Origin: a virus
Virus record (IMG/VR): IMGVR_UViG_3300027917_000102
Location: 1 to 35,815 of that record
Reading direction: 5' to 3' (one strand)
DNA length: 35,815 nt
Both the position numbers and the translations under genes were made by a program. The stretch's first letter is position 1. Every line of letters starts with the position of its first letter. The notes below the pieces were generated by a model. It did no database searches. It was not told the origin of the DNA and was given only the letters and a program-made list of their open reading frames with translations. Of this stretch, positions 20,953-29,378 are shown piece by piece.

Positions 20953-22413
20953 TTACCTTAGATCTACTTTAATTATTTCATATTTAAAGTTCTCTTCTTT
21001 GTAGATTTCTGTTCTCTTTTTAAGATGAAGTAGAGTGTAATTTTTTCTATGCTCAGAAGAGATGTCATCAGCGATATCATAAAGTGTAGCAATATCTTTA
21101 CCTTCTCCTTTTCTCAGCACTCTGCCGATGGACTGTAAGTTTCTAATTCTAGATTTAGAGGGAGAAGCAAAAATAATATTATGAAGTCTTTTGATGTTAA
21201 TACCTGTAGAGAACGTTCCGTATGAAGCGACAATAACAGCGTTATCTTCCTGCTCTGTCAGCTGTCTAACAATTTCTCTTTCCTCAATATCAGTAGAACC
21301 GCTAACAAAAAATACTTTACGGTTCTGACCTACAGAGTTATTTATTAATTCGTAAAGTGGTTGCCCATGTTTCTCTACAAAGTTAAACAACACAAGAGTG
21401 TTGCCATCTAAATCACTAACTAAATTTTTAATCAGGTTATTTCTTTTCTTGTGTTGTACAATGTATTCCATCTCTTCATGGTAGTCTTCAAATGGAATGT
21501 GATCATGTTTACACAACAACACTTTGATACGCAGATTAGATAAGTAACCTTTCTTGATAAGGTCATCTGTTTTAGTTACTTTCTCACAGGCACCAAACAA
21601 TCCTTCTAGTACCCACTTATGTGTCTTGGTTCCGTCTAAAGTTCCTGTAAATCCAAACCTATAGGTAGCATTGTGACACTTCTCCATGATACCAGTCAAT
21701 GACTTAGACTTGAACAAGTGAGCTTCGTCACCAATCACAACATCAAAGTCATCAAAATATCTTTTAGGAAATTTATAAACAGACTGCCACGTAGAAACAA
21801 TCACAGACTTGTTACTGTTCTTATCTTGTCCACCATAGATCTTGTGGATGTCATCTGTGTCCCATCCATAATCATGGAAGTCTTTTACAATTTGTTCCAC
21901 TAGAGATGTAGTTGGAACAACAATAAAGATCTTTTTATTCTGAGCGTGGTAGTATCTGACAAGAGAATAAATCATCAAAGACTTACCAGATCCAGTAGGT
22001 GACAGAAACAATCCACGGTTGTACTTCAAAGCTCTGTAGACAGTGTAATACTGATAGTCTCTTGCTTTTATATTAGAAATTTTATCTACAAAATCTTTAA
22101 CTCCCTGAGGTGACACAAAATCATTGGTGTCGTCTGGTTGTCCATACCACTTGTTCTCTACAATTTCAACACGGTTTCCCTTTTGATCACACCACTCTTT
22201 TAGTTGATTCCACAGACCTACATAGAGCGCTCCAGTTGCAGGAGAGTAGAGACGAATCGTGCCGTCCCAGTATCTGTACCTAGGATTCTTTTTTAAGAAT
22301 TTTGCTTCTGGTACTTCAAAAGTAAAGTAGTCAGATAACTCTTGGTGGACATGAGGTTCTGCCTGAATAGTCAAGAACACTTCATTCTTTTTTTGTACAA
22401 CCAGTCTATCCAT
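20953..22413 (-). CDS. uvsW: Helicase UvsW (RecG-like superfamily 2)
   Basis: ATP-driven helicase that branch-migrates and unwinds R-loops and stalled forks, switching T4 from origin to recombination-dependent replication. It is 486 residues. Walker A is PTGSGKS at 139-145, DEAH at 229-232, motif III FGFTGTLDGT follows, and motif VI is QSIGRVLRKGEGK near the C-terminus. The N-terminal 110 residues form the substrate-binding domain. It starts on the uvsY stop (one-base overlap), so recombination mediator and helicase are coupled. Confidence 0.95.
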   Translation of the reverse strand: MDRLVVQKKNEVFLTIQAEPHVHQELSDYFTFEVPEAKFLKKNPRYRYWDGTIRLYSPATGALYVGLWNQLKEWCDQKGNRVEIVENKWYGQPDDTNDFVSPQGVKDFVDKISNIKARDYQYYTVYRALKYNRGLFLSPTGSGKSLMIYSLVRYYHAQNKKIFIVVPTTSLVEQIVKDFHDYGWDTDDIHKIYGGQDKNSNKSVIVSTWQSVYKFPKRYFDDFDVVIGDEAHLFKSKSLTGIMEKCHNATYRFGFTGTLDGTKTHKWVLEGLFGACEKVTKTDDLIKKGYLSNLRIKVLLCKHDHIPFEDYHEEMEYIVQHKKRNNLIKNLVSDLDGNTLVLFNFVEKHGQPLYELINNSVGQNRKVFFVSGSTDIEEREIVRQLTEQEDNAVIVASYGTFSTGINIKRLHNIIFASPSKSRIRNLQSIGRVLRKGEGKDIATLYDIADDISSEHRKNYTLLHLKKRTEIYKEENFKYEIIKVDLR

Positions 22414-22889
22414 TAGGTTACACCATTAATAAATTTCTCCCAGTCAATAGCAGATTTAATTTGAAATCCTCTATTGCTAATTTGTTTCATTACACTATCG
22501 ACATAGTATAAAACTTGATCGACATATGCTATCTTTGCTTCTAGATCGATGATGTCCTTATCTGACTCTAGATAAGCTTTCATCTTCTCTGCTGTTTTGA
22601 TGCTAGTGCCAAAAGGTTTCTCGGCATACACTTTAGCGTCTGCTTCTCCCCCGTAGTATTCTCTCTTATCTCTAAGCAACTGTCTAAGTTGAAACTGAAA
22701 AGCAGTTTTTGCTTGTGATAGATCGGAGTAGTAATTTAAATACTTATTGTGTTGATACGGAATCTCTAGAGCTATCCTTCCTAGATCTTCTGTATACTCT
22801 TTGTTTTTAAATTGAAAATCAATGTGTGAATCTTTTTTCCACTCTTCTTTAATTGTCTCAAATAGCGTAATAATGTGGGATAGGTTCAT
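22413..22889 (-). CDS. uvsY: Recombination mediator UvsY
   Basis: Single-stranded DNA-binding protein that loads UvsX onto gp32-coated DNA. It is 158 residues (137 in T4). The recognisable core is the basic helix KTAFQFQLRQLLRDKREYYG, then the GGEADAK loop (T4 has a similar YYSGRGDG) and the C-terminal SNRGFQIKSAIDWEKFI, like the GFAIK region of T4 UvsY. The ATG overlaps the gp3 stop by four bases. It links the virion block to the recombination block. Confidence 0.9.
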   Translation of the reverse strand: MNLSHIITLFETIKEEWKKDSHIDFQFKNKEYTEDLGRIALEIPYQHNKYLNYYSDLSQAKTAFQFQLRQLLRDKREYYGGEADAKVYAEKPFGTSIKTAEKMKAYLESDKDIIDLEAKIAYVDQVLYYVDSVMKQISNRGFQIKSAIDWEKFINGVT

Positions 22890-23401
22890 TCTTTAAAGTT
22901 CTTGTCTCTAATAGTATAACGTGTAAATTTAAAAGAAGCTTCTGCTATAAAGTATTCTTGTGATTGACTGCTTCCGTCAAATCTAATCGGTGTCAATGAG
23001 TAAGGAAATAAATTTTCAAAATCAATAATGTGGTTAGTATTAAAGTTTGATGTTAATATGAATAGTCTACCACCAGAGTATCTAGGGTACTCATCTGTTG
23101 TAGTCATGTTCTCGGCATTGCCGTTATCAATAATCCACTGATGAATAGATTTATAGTTAATCATATCTTCATCAATGATGAACTGAACAGACAGATCACC
23201 AAACGTAACTCCTCCGCCAGGAACAACAGGATAAGTTCTAAACCTTGTAGGAACTTCTGTTACCGGCATTTGGATTTCCGGTAAGTTTGCTGCCTGACAG
23301 AAAAAATCCACGCCTCGGAACAATTCTAGTTCCAACTGAAATCCAGTTGGTAATAGATAATTTCTATTCTCTAATTGTTCTGTAAACCAAGCGGCAGGCA
23401 T
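22886..23401 (-). CDS. 3: Tail completion and sheath stabiliser gp3
   Basis: This protein caps the tail tube after sheath assembly. It is 171 residues (176 in T4). Its N-terminal half is alignable by eye with the gp19 tube protein in this window: a strand, then CQAANLPE against CKSAALPA, then TEVPTRFRTY against IEVPFRGRTI, then a tyrosine-containing stretch before a W (about 85-90). This fits the shared tube-domain fold of gp3, gp19 and gp54. GGAAG lies five bases before the ATG, after a late promoter-like box and a terminator. Its stop overlaps the uvsY start. The standard placement after gp23 in cyanophages supports the name. Confidence 0.85.
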   Translation of the reverse strand: MPAAWFTEQLENRNYLLPTGFQLELELFRGVDFFCQAANLPEIQMPVTEVPTRFRTYPVVPGGGVTFGDLSVQFIIDEDMINYKSIHQWIIDNGNAENMTTTDEYPRYSGGRLFILTSNFNTNHIIDFENLFPYSLTPIRFDGSSQSQEYFIAEASFKFTRYTIRDKNFKE

Positions 23402-23422
23402 GTCAACTTCCCAAGCTACTAT

Positions 23423-23430
23423 TATTTATC
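23423..23430 (-). promoter_or_regulatory. Late promoter-like box GATAAATA ahead of gp3
   Basis: On the minus strand GATAAATA lies 22 bases before the gp3 ATG and a few bases after the terminator of gene 23. The TAAATA core matches the T4-type late motif. Confidence 0.55.
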
Positions 23431-23433
23431 TGC

Positions 23434-23460
23434 ATAAAAAAAGACCCCCGAAGGGGTCTT
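23434..23460 (-). terminator. Strong intrinsic terminator after gene 23
   Basis: AAGACCCC (23441-23448) and GGGGTCTT (23453-23460) form a perfect eight-base stem. The loop reads TTCG on the minus strand, a very stable tetraloop. It is followed on that strand by a run of seven T (23436-23442, partly in the stem). It starts 14 bases after the gp23 stop codon and would cap the major capsid message. Confidence 0.92.
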
Positions 23461-23474
23461 GATGTAAACAGATA

Positions 23475-24914
23475 TCACATGAGGTTAGTAACACGAACCT
23501 TTCTGTAATACTGGTTATTGTTAGCAGTGAGCTGCTCAGCATCAGGAGCCGAACCAGGATTAGTAGCATCGACACGAACGAATGGGTTGGATACCATGCC
23601 GTAACGAGTCTTGAATCCAATCTTAGGTTGGAAGGTGTTAGGATCAATGCTTCTGAGCATCTGGAGGGGAACGTATGGGCAGTAGAAGAGACCAGCATCA
23701 TAGGGGCTGGAACCCTTATAACCCATGACGTAGTAGTGGGTGTCGCTTAGGTTAGCAGAGTAAGGATCGACGAAGACCTTGATACGACCGTTGATAGTAC
23801 CAACAGCGAGGTTACCAGTGTCATCGACTTCACCGATGGAAGGACCACCAGCACCGGTTAGACCGGAGGAGTAGTCAAGTACGCCTGCCATGGCGAGAGC
23901 AGAAGCAACGTCAGCAGAGCAGATGATGAAGTTGCCCTTACCTCTACGGGTCTTCTGAGCAATAGCGTTAGCATCACGCTCGATCTGGAATAGAAGTCCT
24001 TTGAACTTCTCAACCGACCAACGACCGTTGGAGTCAACGTCAAGGTCGAAAGTACCAGCAGTTGCTACGTTGTTCTGAGCACCAACTTCAGCAACGGTGT
24101 AGACTCTACGAACAACCTCACGGTTAATCTCAGCAAGGATCTCGCTCGAAAGGATGTTGGCGAGTTCTTGCTCAGCATCAAGACCATGAACTGCCTTGAG
24201 GTCCTGAGCGAGTTCCAAGGTGTACTCGGAACGGAGTGCTCTGGTTCTAGCAGTAACAGCAGTCTTCTCAATGCTGAAGCTCATCTCGTTGAAAAGATTT
24301 TCAGCAGTTCCGAGAGTCTCAGCTTTATCACGATCGATGCCTCTTGAACCAGCACCGTAACCACCAGAGAATGGATCGGTTCCAGCACCATCGTAGGCAT
24401 CGCCTAGTGGGTTGTTACCATCAGCAGCCTGAGTGTAGTCAGGATTACCAACACTGCCGATATCTTGAGTAGCAGAGAAGTTGGTATCAGGCTCAGTAAG
24501 TCCGAGAGCCTCAGGACCGCCACGGAGGGTAGAACCAGTTGTTTCTTGATAGTGTGACTTCATGGCGAAGATTAGTCCAGTAGGACCGCTCATGGGCTGA
24601 ACGCCACAGATGTCATATGCCATTAGGTTGGGCATAGCACGGCGAACAAGGCTGATCATGATAGGATCAAAACCAGCAAGGTTGCCGGTGTCGGTGTTTA
24701 GACCATTACCTGAAAGGTTGTTAGGACCAATGGCACCTACAGTGTTAGGAGCCTCAGAAAGCATAGTGGCACCGCCACTCTCTCTCATTGCTCTTTCTTG
24801 GTTTTCTAGGATGACAGCGGTAACAGCCTTCTTGTAATTATCCTTGATGCTAGGAGCATCAGCATGATTCAAGACGGGTGCCCACTTCTCCTGAAGTTGG
24901 GATGCGTTGAACAT
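23475..24914 (-). CDS. 23: Major capsid protein gp23
   Basis: HK97-fold head protein, 479 residues (521 in T4). Recognition rests on the block RRAMPNLMAYDICGVQPMSG and the nearby GPTGLIFAMKSHY, which are hallmarks of T4-type gp23, and on position after gp22. A prohead protease site of the (L/I)xE type, LSE/A, lies at residues 52-54; cleavage there would remove the N-terminal Delta domain, as in T4. The gene has GAGG six bases before the ATG, a late promoter-like box 36 bases upstream and a strong terminator downstream, so it can be made as a very abundant message of its own. A Gly- and Asp-rich stretch near 150-195 may be a surface loop. Confidence 0.97.
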   Translation of the reverse strand: MFNASQLQEKWAPVLNHADAPSIKDNYKKAVTAVILENQERAMRESGGATMLSEAPNTVGAIGPNNLSGNGLNTDTGNLAGFDPIMISLVRRAMPNLMAYDICGVQPMSGPTGLIFAMKSHYQETTGSTLRGGPEALGLTEPDTNFSATQDIGSVGNPDYTQAADGNNPLGDAYDGAGTDPFSGGYGAGSRGIDRDKAETLGTAENLFNEMSFSIEKTAVTARTRALRSEYTLELAQDLKAVHGLDAEQELANILSSEILAEINREVVRRVYTVAEVGAQNNVATAGTFDLDVDSNGRWSVEKFKGLLFQIERDANAIAQKTRRGKGNFIICSADVASALAMAGVLDYSSGLTGAGGPSIGEVDDTGNLAVGTINGRIKVFVDPYSANLSDTHYYVMGYKGSSPYDAGLFYCPYVPLQMLRSIDPNTFQPKIGFKTRYGMVSNPFVRVDATNPGSAPDAEQLTANNNQYYRKVRVTNLM

Positions 24915-24949
24915 TTTTAACCTCTAATTGTTTGTTATTGGTGTAAGAT

Positions 24950-24957
24950 TATTTAGT
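24950..24957 (-). promoter_or_regulatory. Late promoter-like box ahead of gene 23
   Basis: The minus strand reads ACTAAATA, 36 bases before the gp23 ATG and just after the gp22 gene. It is one of the TAAATA boxes preceding virion genes. Confidence 0.6.
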
Positions 24958-24965
24958 ATAATATA

Positions 24966-26123
24966 TCACTTACCGAACATGGAGATGCCCTTTACATAGG
25001 CTTCCATGACTGGAGATAAACCACTTACTTCGGCAGCGTCTTCGCTAGATTCTTCTCTAATCTGAGGAGCAGGATCGGCAGGGAAATATGACTCACGGAG
25101 AGTCTTAACTGCTTCAGTGTACTTCTCTACAGACTCAAAGGTAATACCTTTTGCTAGAGATGCTAGCTTATCTTTTTGGGTGTCAGCTAGTCCTTCAGAC
25201 AACTTGAGTAAAGCAAGTTCTCTGTGGAGTTCGTTGATTGCCTCTACAGATTTCACATTACGCTCAATTTGCTCATTGAGACGGGTTTCCATTTCACGAT
25301 TTGTTTCAGCGAGGTCTTCTACGATATCCTCTTTATCTTCGGGGATATTGATGTAGTGCTCTTGGAAGAGATTCTTGAGACCAGCAATGAAGTCGGAGGT
25401 GATTTCGTTTCTTACACCACGATCAACTGCTAGTTGGTTCTCTTCTAACCATTGAGATACGGCATACTTAACAGTGCCGTTGACTTCCTCAGCAAGTTCA
25501 GCTTTAGCTTTCTCAACTTCCTCAGCAAGTGCTTTCTTGTGCTGCTCTTCTAGTTTTGCCCACTCTTCTTCAAGTTTGGACTTAACAGCAGCTTCGAAAA
25601 TTGTTTTTGCCTTAGCAGCAAAATCTTCAGATAGTTCGGTGCCTTCAGTGAGAGCAGCGACATCAGAAGATAGATCAAGTTCTTCGAAAGAAGGCTTGAT
25701 AGGATATGTTACAGCAGGACCAGTTGTGGTTCCGTAAGCAACATCAGTACCGATAGAGTAGCGTGGAGTGCCAGGATCTTTCGTGGGAGCCTGCTGGGGA
25801 TCACCAGAAATCTGGGATACAGGAGCAGCTGCCTTAGCACCGGGGTTCTCTTCTCCATCTTCATCGTTGCTATGAAGAGGAGCAGAAGTTGAACCACCAA
25901 GATCGGTAGGAGCAGACTGTCCAATAGCAACAGTAGGTGGTACGCTTGGTTGTGGATCAGCACCACCAGCACCCGAATTCTGGACATCCGAAATCTTCGA
26001 AGGTTCAGACCCAGTGCCTGGGATTACGGAAGCTGTAACTGTTGGCATAGGATCACCCTCACTAAGGGTAATACTTTGCTCTTTAACAAGCTCCTCAAAC
26101 TTTTCCTTTAACATATCTGACAT
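24966..26123 (-). CDS. 22: Prohead core scaffold protein gp22
   Basis: Main scaffold of the capsid core, degraded by gp21 during maturation. It is 385 residues, longer than the 269 of T4. Residues from about 25 to 135 are a Pro-, Ser-, Gly- and Ala-rich disordered region. From about 160 to 315 the protein is a long coiled coil (heptad-rich runs such as KLEEEWAKLEEQHKKALAEE), typical of scaffolds. Several (L/I)xE sites, for example LSE/G near residue 22, could be protease targets. GAGG lies nine bases before the ATG. The assignment rests on position, coiled coil and composition rather than catalytic motifs. Confidence 0.88.
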   Translation of the reverse strand: MSDMLKEKFEELVKEQSITLSEGDPMPTVTASVIPGTGSEPSKISDVQNSGAGGADPQPSVPPTVAIGQSAPTDLGGSTSAPLHSNDEDGEENPGAKAAAPVSQISGDPQQAPTKDPGTPRYSIGTDVAYGTTTGPAVTYPIKPSFEELDLSSDVAALTEGTELSEDFAAKAKTIFEAAVKSKLEEEWAKLEEQHKKALAEEVEKAKAELAEEVNGTVKYAVSQWLEENQLAVDRGVRNEITSDFIAGLKNLFQEHYINIPEDKEDIVEDLAETNREMETRLNEQIERNVKSVEAINELHRELALLKLSEGLADTQKDKLASLAKGITFESVEKYTEAVKTLRESYFPADPAPQIREESSEDAAEVSGLSPVMEAYVKGISMFGK

Positions 26124-26168
26124 TTGAGTGTTCCTCTATCGGTTAAACTGTAGTTTATTCTTATGAAT

Positions 26169-26176
26169 TATTTATC
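26169..26176 (-). promoter_or_regulatory. Late promoter-like box ahead of gp22
   Basis: The minus strand reads GATAAATA in the 56-base gap after gp21, 46 bases before the gp22 ATG. Confidence 0.5.
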
Positions 26177-26179
26177 AAA

Positions 26180-26836
26180 TTAAGACTTTGAAAATCTGCC
26201 CAGGAGCGCGGAAAACGCTTCTAGGGTTCTTTCTTCCAACTGTTGCCTATTGGCAGCATTAGAAATGTGTTGTTGGTATTTAGCAACCTCTTTTTCTTTT
26301 AGGAGACCATTGTCCCAAACCCATTCTTTACCTTCCATGATGCCATTAACAAATGCATCTGGAGCAGAAGGGTCGGCAACAATGTCAGCAGCGGTTGCTA
26401 ACATAAAGTCATCACGAACATAGTTCGCTCCGTTTCTTTCTTCTAGTGAACCCATGCCTCTAGAAGAAACTCCTAGTTGAATACCCTCATCCAATAAAGA
26501 CTTAGCAATCTGTCCCATTGGAGTATCTAGGATTCTTGCCTTGCCATAAAAGTTATTATCCTCGGCGCGGAGCTCCATGATACGATGAGAAACTCTATCA
26601 AGGTTTACTGTAGGACCATCGGGGTGACCAAGTTCACCGAGAGCACGTCCTTTTGAGATATACTCTTCGTTGTATCTTTCTACCTCACGGTTGAGAACAT
26701 CGAACGGGTAAACACGTCCATTACGATTTTTGATTTCGGACTGTAAAAATACACCCTCAATATAAAGATGTTTCTTACCTTCCGTTTCTTCAATCAAAAC
26801 ATTTACTGTTTCGATGTTTTCTGTGATAAGTTTCAT
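26180..26836 (-). CDS. 21: Prohead maturation protease gp21
   Basis: Serine protease (herpesvirus assemblin-like fold) that cleaves scaffold and capsid proteins after (L/I)xE. It is 218 residues (212 in T4). Expected catalytic positions are visible: GELGHPD with H71 and D73, and GVSSRGMGS with the serines at 124-125, between which lies AEDNNFYGKARIL. The end (EAFSALLGRFSKS) is short and basic. Its ATG overlaps the stop of the 59-residue core gene by four bases. This protein would also be the processing enzyme for the capsid-targeting-like leader on the protein at 34833. Confidence 0.94.
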   Translation of the reverse strand: MKLITENIETVNVLIEETEGKKHLYIEGVFLQSEIKNRNGRVYPFDVLNREVERYNEEYISKGRALGELGHPDGPTVNLDRVSHRIMELRAEDNNFYGKARILDTPMGQIAKSLLDEGIQLGVSSRGMGSLEERNGANYVRDDFMLATAADIVADPSAPDAFVNGIMEGKEWVWDNGLLKEKEVAKYQQHISNAANRQQLEERTLEAFSALLGRFSKS

Positions 26837-27012
26837 TGTTCCGTTTCGATTGGTTCTACTGGTTCATCAAAAAAACTATTTGCTACAACTTTTTTGTAGT
26901 CATTGATTGCTTCTGAAGCAGCAGAATCCATCATGTCGGAAACTAGATCTAGAGCAGCTGCTCTATTCTTATTCCTAATGTGATTTACAACTTCAATTGA
27001 AGGATCTTCCAT
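26833..27012 (-). CDS. Small putative prohead core protein (gp67/gp68 position)
   Basis: This is a 59-codon frame between portal gp20 and protease gp21, where T4 has genes 67 and 68. The protein starts MEDPSIEVVNHIRNKNRAAA, continues with helix LDLVSDMMDSAASEAINDY, and ends acidic (DEPVEPIETEQ). It is helical, charged and small, as T4 core proteins are. The homology to gp67 or gp68 is by position and character, not motif. The stop overlaps the gp21 ATG, and a late promoter-like box lies 25 bases before its start. No Shine-Dalgarno is clear. Confidence 0.72.
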   Translation of the reverse strand: MEDPSIEVVNHIRNKNRAAALDLVSDMMDSAASEAINDYKKVVANSFFDEPVEPIETEQ

Positions 27013-27036
27013 AATAAAATATTATTGAACTGTTAA

Positions 27037-27044
27037 CTATTTAG
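27037..27044 (-). promoter_or_regulatory. Late promoter-like box overlapping the gp20 stop
   Basis: The minus strand reads CTAAATAG; AAA TAG is the last sense codon and stop of gp20. The next gene starts 25 bases downstream. Confidence 0.5.
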
Positions 27045-28719
27045 CAGTGTTAGACTTTGGAGCAGCAGGTGGTTTAGGTGCTGCTTTCATTTTTTCAATT
27101 TCTCTGTCGTTTGCTGCGTCTGCTTCTAGGGAATCAATCTCTGGTTGGAAAGCAGTGTTCTCTCTTTCCATAGCATCAAACTGATTCATCATGGCAGGAT
27201 CTAAAGCAAGACCGGACTTAATATCTTTCTTGATCTGTTTCTCAATCTCTTTGTATTCAGTATCATTCTGCTTGAGAATTTGCTTACGAACATATTCCGT
27301 AGAGAAATACTTACCAACAAAAGGATCCATCTGAGTGACAGTCATCATTCTCTGGTTCATCATCTCAATCTCTTTGAGTTCGTTGAAATGATTGTCGAAG
27401 AGGTAGTCATACTGAATATGCTCCTCCATATCTTCCCAGTCTTCTGGGGTGATAATACCTTTGAGGATTAATTGTGTCTTGAGAATGTCGTGAAAGACAT
27501 TAGAAAAACGCTTACGTAGTCTTCCAATAAACTTAGTGAACTTCAGTTCATCCCGTAGAACCTCTGTGGTCTTACCAAGATTAAACCCTTTGTTGTCATC
27601 CGTAAGGCGGGAAGGTGGTAAGTTGAGTGAGTTGTAAAGTTTCTTTCTGAAATACTCAACATCCTTGAGTTCACCAAGGTTCTGACCGCCTGGGAGTGTA
27701 GTGATTTCAGTTCCTCTACCACCCTCACGACGAGGGAGCCAGAAGTCTTCAAGCATCGACATATGTTTTTTATCATCTCGGATCTCACCAGTTTGACTAT
27801 CATAAACAAGCTTGTTACGGTAACGTGCCATCACGTCACGAAGATATTGTTCCGCTTTAACCTTTGGTAGATTACCTACATCAATGTAGAAAATTCTACG
27901 TTCGGGAGCACGAGACAATCTGTAAATAACCAGAGAGTCTTCAATCATACGAAGTTGATTGAGTGCCTTAATAGATTTGTGTAAGAAACTCAACGTCATC
28001 TTTTTGTTGAGATCCTTTAGTCCAGAATCTGATGTAGCAATAGCATCAGCTGAAATTTTAATTCCATTATTGCCAGCGTATTCTTGTGCTCCTTGCCAAG
28101 ATGGTCCGCCGTTTACCCATCCCTTTGGATTGTAAATGTAGTAGTCAATATAGTCTCCCCAATCAAACTCCAGAGCTGATCCCTTCTCAGATAGTTTTTG
28201 ATCCGTGTTCTTTGTAATTTTGTGACGAATCTTTTTTAATTTAATAGGATCAATGTAGCGTAACTCTGTAATTCCTTTCTTGGGATTGTCGAGATCAATT
28301 ACTTTATGATAGAAGATACGACCATCTACATACCAATTTCTAATAATTTGATGAGCGTTCTTATCAAAATTTAAAAGTTTTTTGATGTAATTAAATTCTT
28401 TACGAATTTTTGATTTAATACTATCACTAATATCTAAGTTAGTGAGATCTAATTCTACTGGAGAATCACTGGCATCGCTAACAACAAACTCGTTAACAAT
28501 TTCATCCACTGCCGAATCACATTCTGGATGCAGAACCATATTACGATAACGTTGAAGGAGCTCATACTCATTACGAGTAGCTCCCTCAACGTCTACGTAA
28601 GTACCAAAATAACCACCAGCTACGGTGGTTAAACTGCCATCGTCTTGGTTAGGGGGGACCGGAGATTGTCCCTTTGGTCCCCCATCATCATTAATTTTAA
28701 AACCAAATAGTTGACTCAT
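27037..28719 (-). CDS. 20: Portal vertex protein gp20
   Basis: Dodecameric portal through which DNA enters and leaves the head. It is 560 residues (524 in T4). Recognisable parts are the early ECDSAVDEIVNEFVV near residues 67-81, the central wing and stem with RRIFYIDVGNLPK and QYLRDVMARYRNKLVYD, the region DFWLPRREGGRGTEI, and the DDNKGFNLGKTTEV that marks cyanophage gp20 and has been used as an ecological marker. The C-terminal tail is charged and Pro/Ala-rich (KAAPKPPAAP). Neighbours gp19 and the core/protease genes match the T4 order. Confidence 0.96.
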   Translation of the reverse strand: MSQLFGFKINDDGGPKGQSPVPPNQDDGSLTTVAGGYFGTYVDVEGATRNEYELLQRYRNMVLHPECDSAVDEIVNEFVVSDASDSPVELDLTNLDISDSIKSKIRKEFNYIKKLLNFDKNAHQIIRNWYVDGRIFYHKVIDLDNPKKGITELRYIDPIKLKKIRHKITKNTDQKLSEKGSALEFDWGDYIDYYIYNPKGWVNGGPSWQGAQEYAGNNGIKISADAIATSDSGLKDLNKKMTLSFLHKSIKALNQLRMIEDSLVIYRLSRAPERRIFYIDVGNLPKVKAEQYLRDVMARYRNKLVYDSQTGEIRDDKKHMSMLEDFWLPRREGGRGTEITTLPGGQNLGELKDVEYFRKKLYNSLNLPPSRLTDDNKGFNLGKTTEVLRDELKFTKFIGRLRKRFSNVFHDILKTQLILKGIITPEDWEDMEEHIQYDYLFDNHFNELKEIEMMNQRMMTVTQMDPFVGKYFSTEYVRKQILKQNDTEYKEIEKQIKKDIKSGLALDPAMMNQFDAMERENTAFQPEIDSLEADAANDREIEKMKAAPKPPAAPKSNTAK

Positions 28720-28751
28720 AGCGATGAAAGAAATTTAACCAGTGTCACTAC

Positions 28752-28759
28752 TATTTATT
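28752..28759 (-). promoter_or_regulatory. Late promoter-like box ahead of gp20
   Basis: The minus strand reads AATAAATA starting within the gp19 stop codon (TAATAAATAG), 33 bases before the gp20 ATG. Confidence 0.55.
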
Positions 28760-29339
28760 AGGATGTAATATCCTGTCCAGCAGCAGCGTCACCGCCAGTT
28801 GCCTTAGTAGCAGACCACCAAGCATACTGGAACTCTACCGAGAACTCTTCAATTTGATCGTTAGCATCATATGCTAGATCAATCTGAGATACGCTAGTTG
28901 GGAAAGCGTAGTAGAGTGTGTATGTTCTTAGAGCTGTACCATCAGCACTAGTATCTTTCTGTAACTGAGTTACCTTAATTGACTTGGCATAACCAGTGTT
29001 TTCATTAAGGGTAAACAATGGAGCAGTGTTTCCATCGTGGGTGTTCATCTGTTCCAACCACTTCTCGAAGTACGAACGGGTAACCATACCCTTATCGTTG
29101 AAGAAGGTAGCAGTCCATGTATCGAAGGTTCTGTCACCAGCGATCTTAATTGTTCTACCACGGAAAGGAACTTCAATAACACCTAACTGAGCAGCAGGCA
29201 AAGCAGCTGACTTACAGAGAAGATCGGTGTTGATGGCGGGAGCTCCCACCCCGTCTGGGAATGGGATCTCCACCGAGAACATATTAGGCTTAACGCCTTG
29301 TGCAATTTCTGTAATAAAATTACTAATCTTAGTTGCCAT
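28758..29339 (-). CDS. 19: Tail tube protein gp19
   Basis: Forms the inner tube of the contractile tail. It is 193 residues (163 in T4). The tube-domain pattern is clear: VKPNMFSVEIPFPDG, LLCKSAALPAAQLGVIEVPF, RGRTIKIAGDRTFDTWTATFF and, before the C-terminus, IEEFSVEFQYAWW. GAGG lies 11 bases before the ATG. A Gly- and Ala-rich tail (ATGGDAAAGQDITS) extends past the conserved domain. It lies between sheath and portal genes as in T4. Confidence 0.95.
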   Translation of the reverse strand: MATKISNFITEIAQGVKPNMFSVEIPFPDGVGAPAINTDLLCKSAALPAAQLGVIEVPFRGRTIKIAGDRTFDTWTATFFNDKGMVTRSYFEKWLEQMNTHDGNTAPLFTLNENTGYAKSIKVTQLQKDTSADGTALRTYTLYYAFPTSVSQIDLAYDANDQIEEFSVEFQYAWWSATKATGGDAAAGQDITS

Positions 29340-29360
29340 TTTCTTTTATACCTCGTTAAG

Positions 29361-29368
29361 TTATTTGT
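29361..29368 (-). promoter_or_regulatory. Weak late promoter-like box ahead of gp19
   Basis: The minus strand reads ACAAATAA, 22 bases before the gp19 ATG. It lacks the T before AAATA that the other boxes have, so it is the least certain of the series. Confidence 0.25.
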
Positions 29369-29378
29369 TTACTAAAGA

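Noticed and set aside
21335-21350. TATTTATT (late-type box on the minus strand) inside uvsW
   Set aside because: It lies inside a gene, far from any start. It shows that the TAAATA core also occurs by chance, so single boxes should be judged with position.
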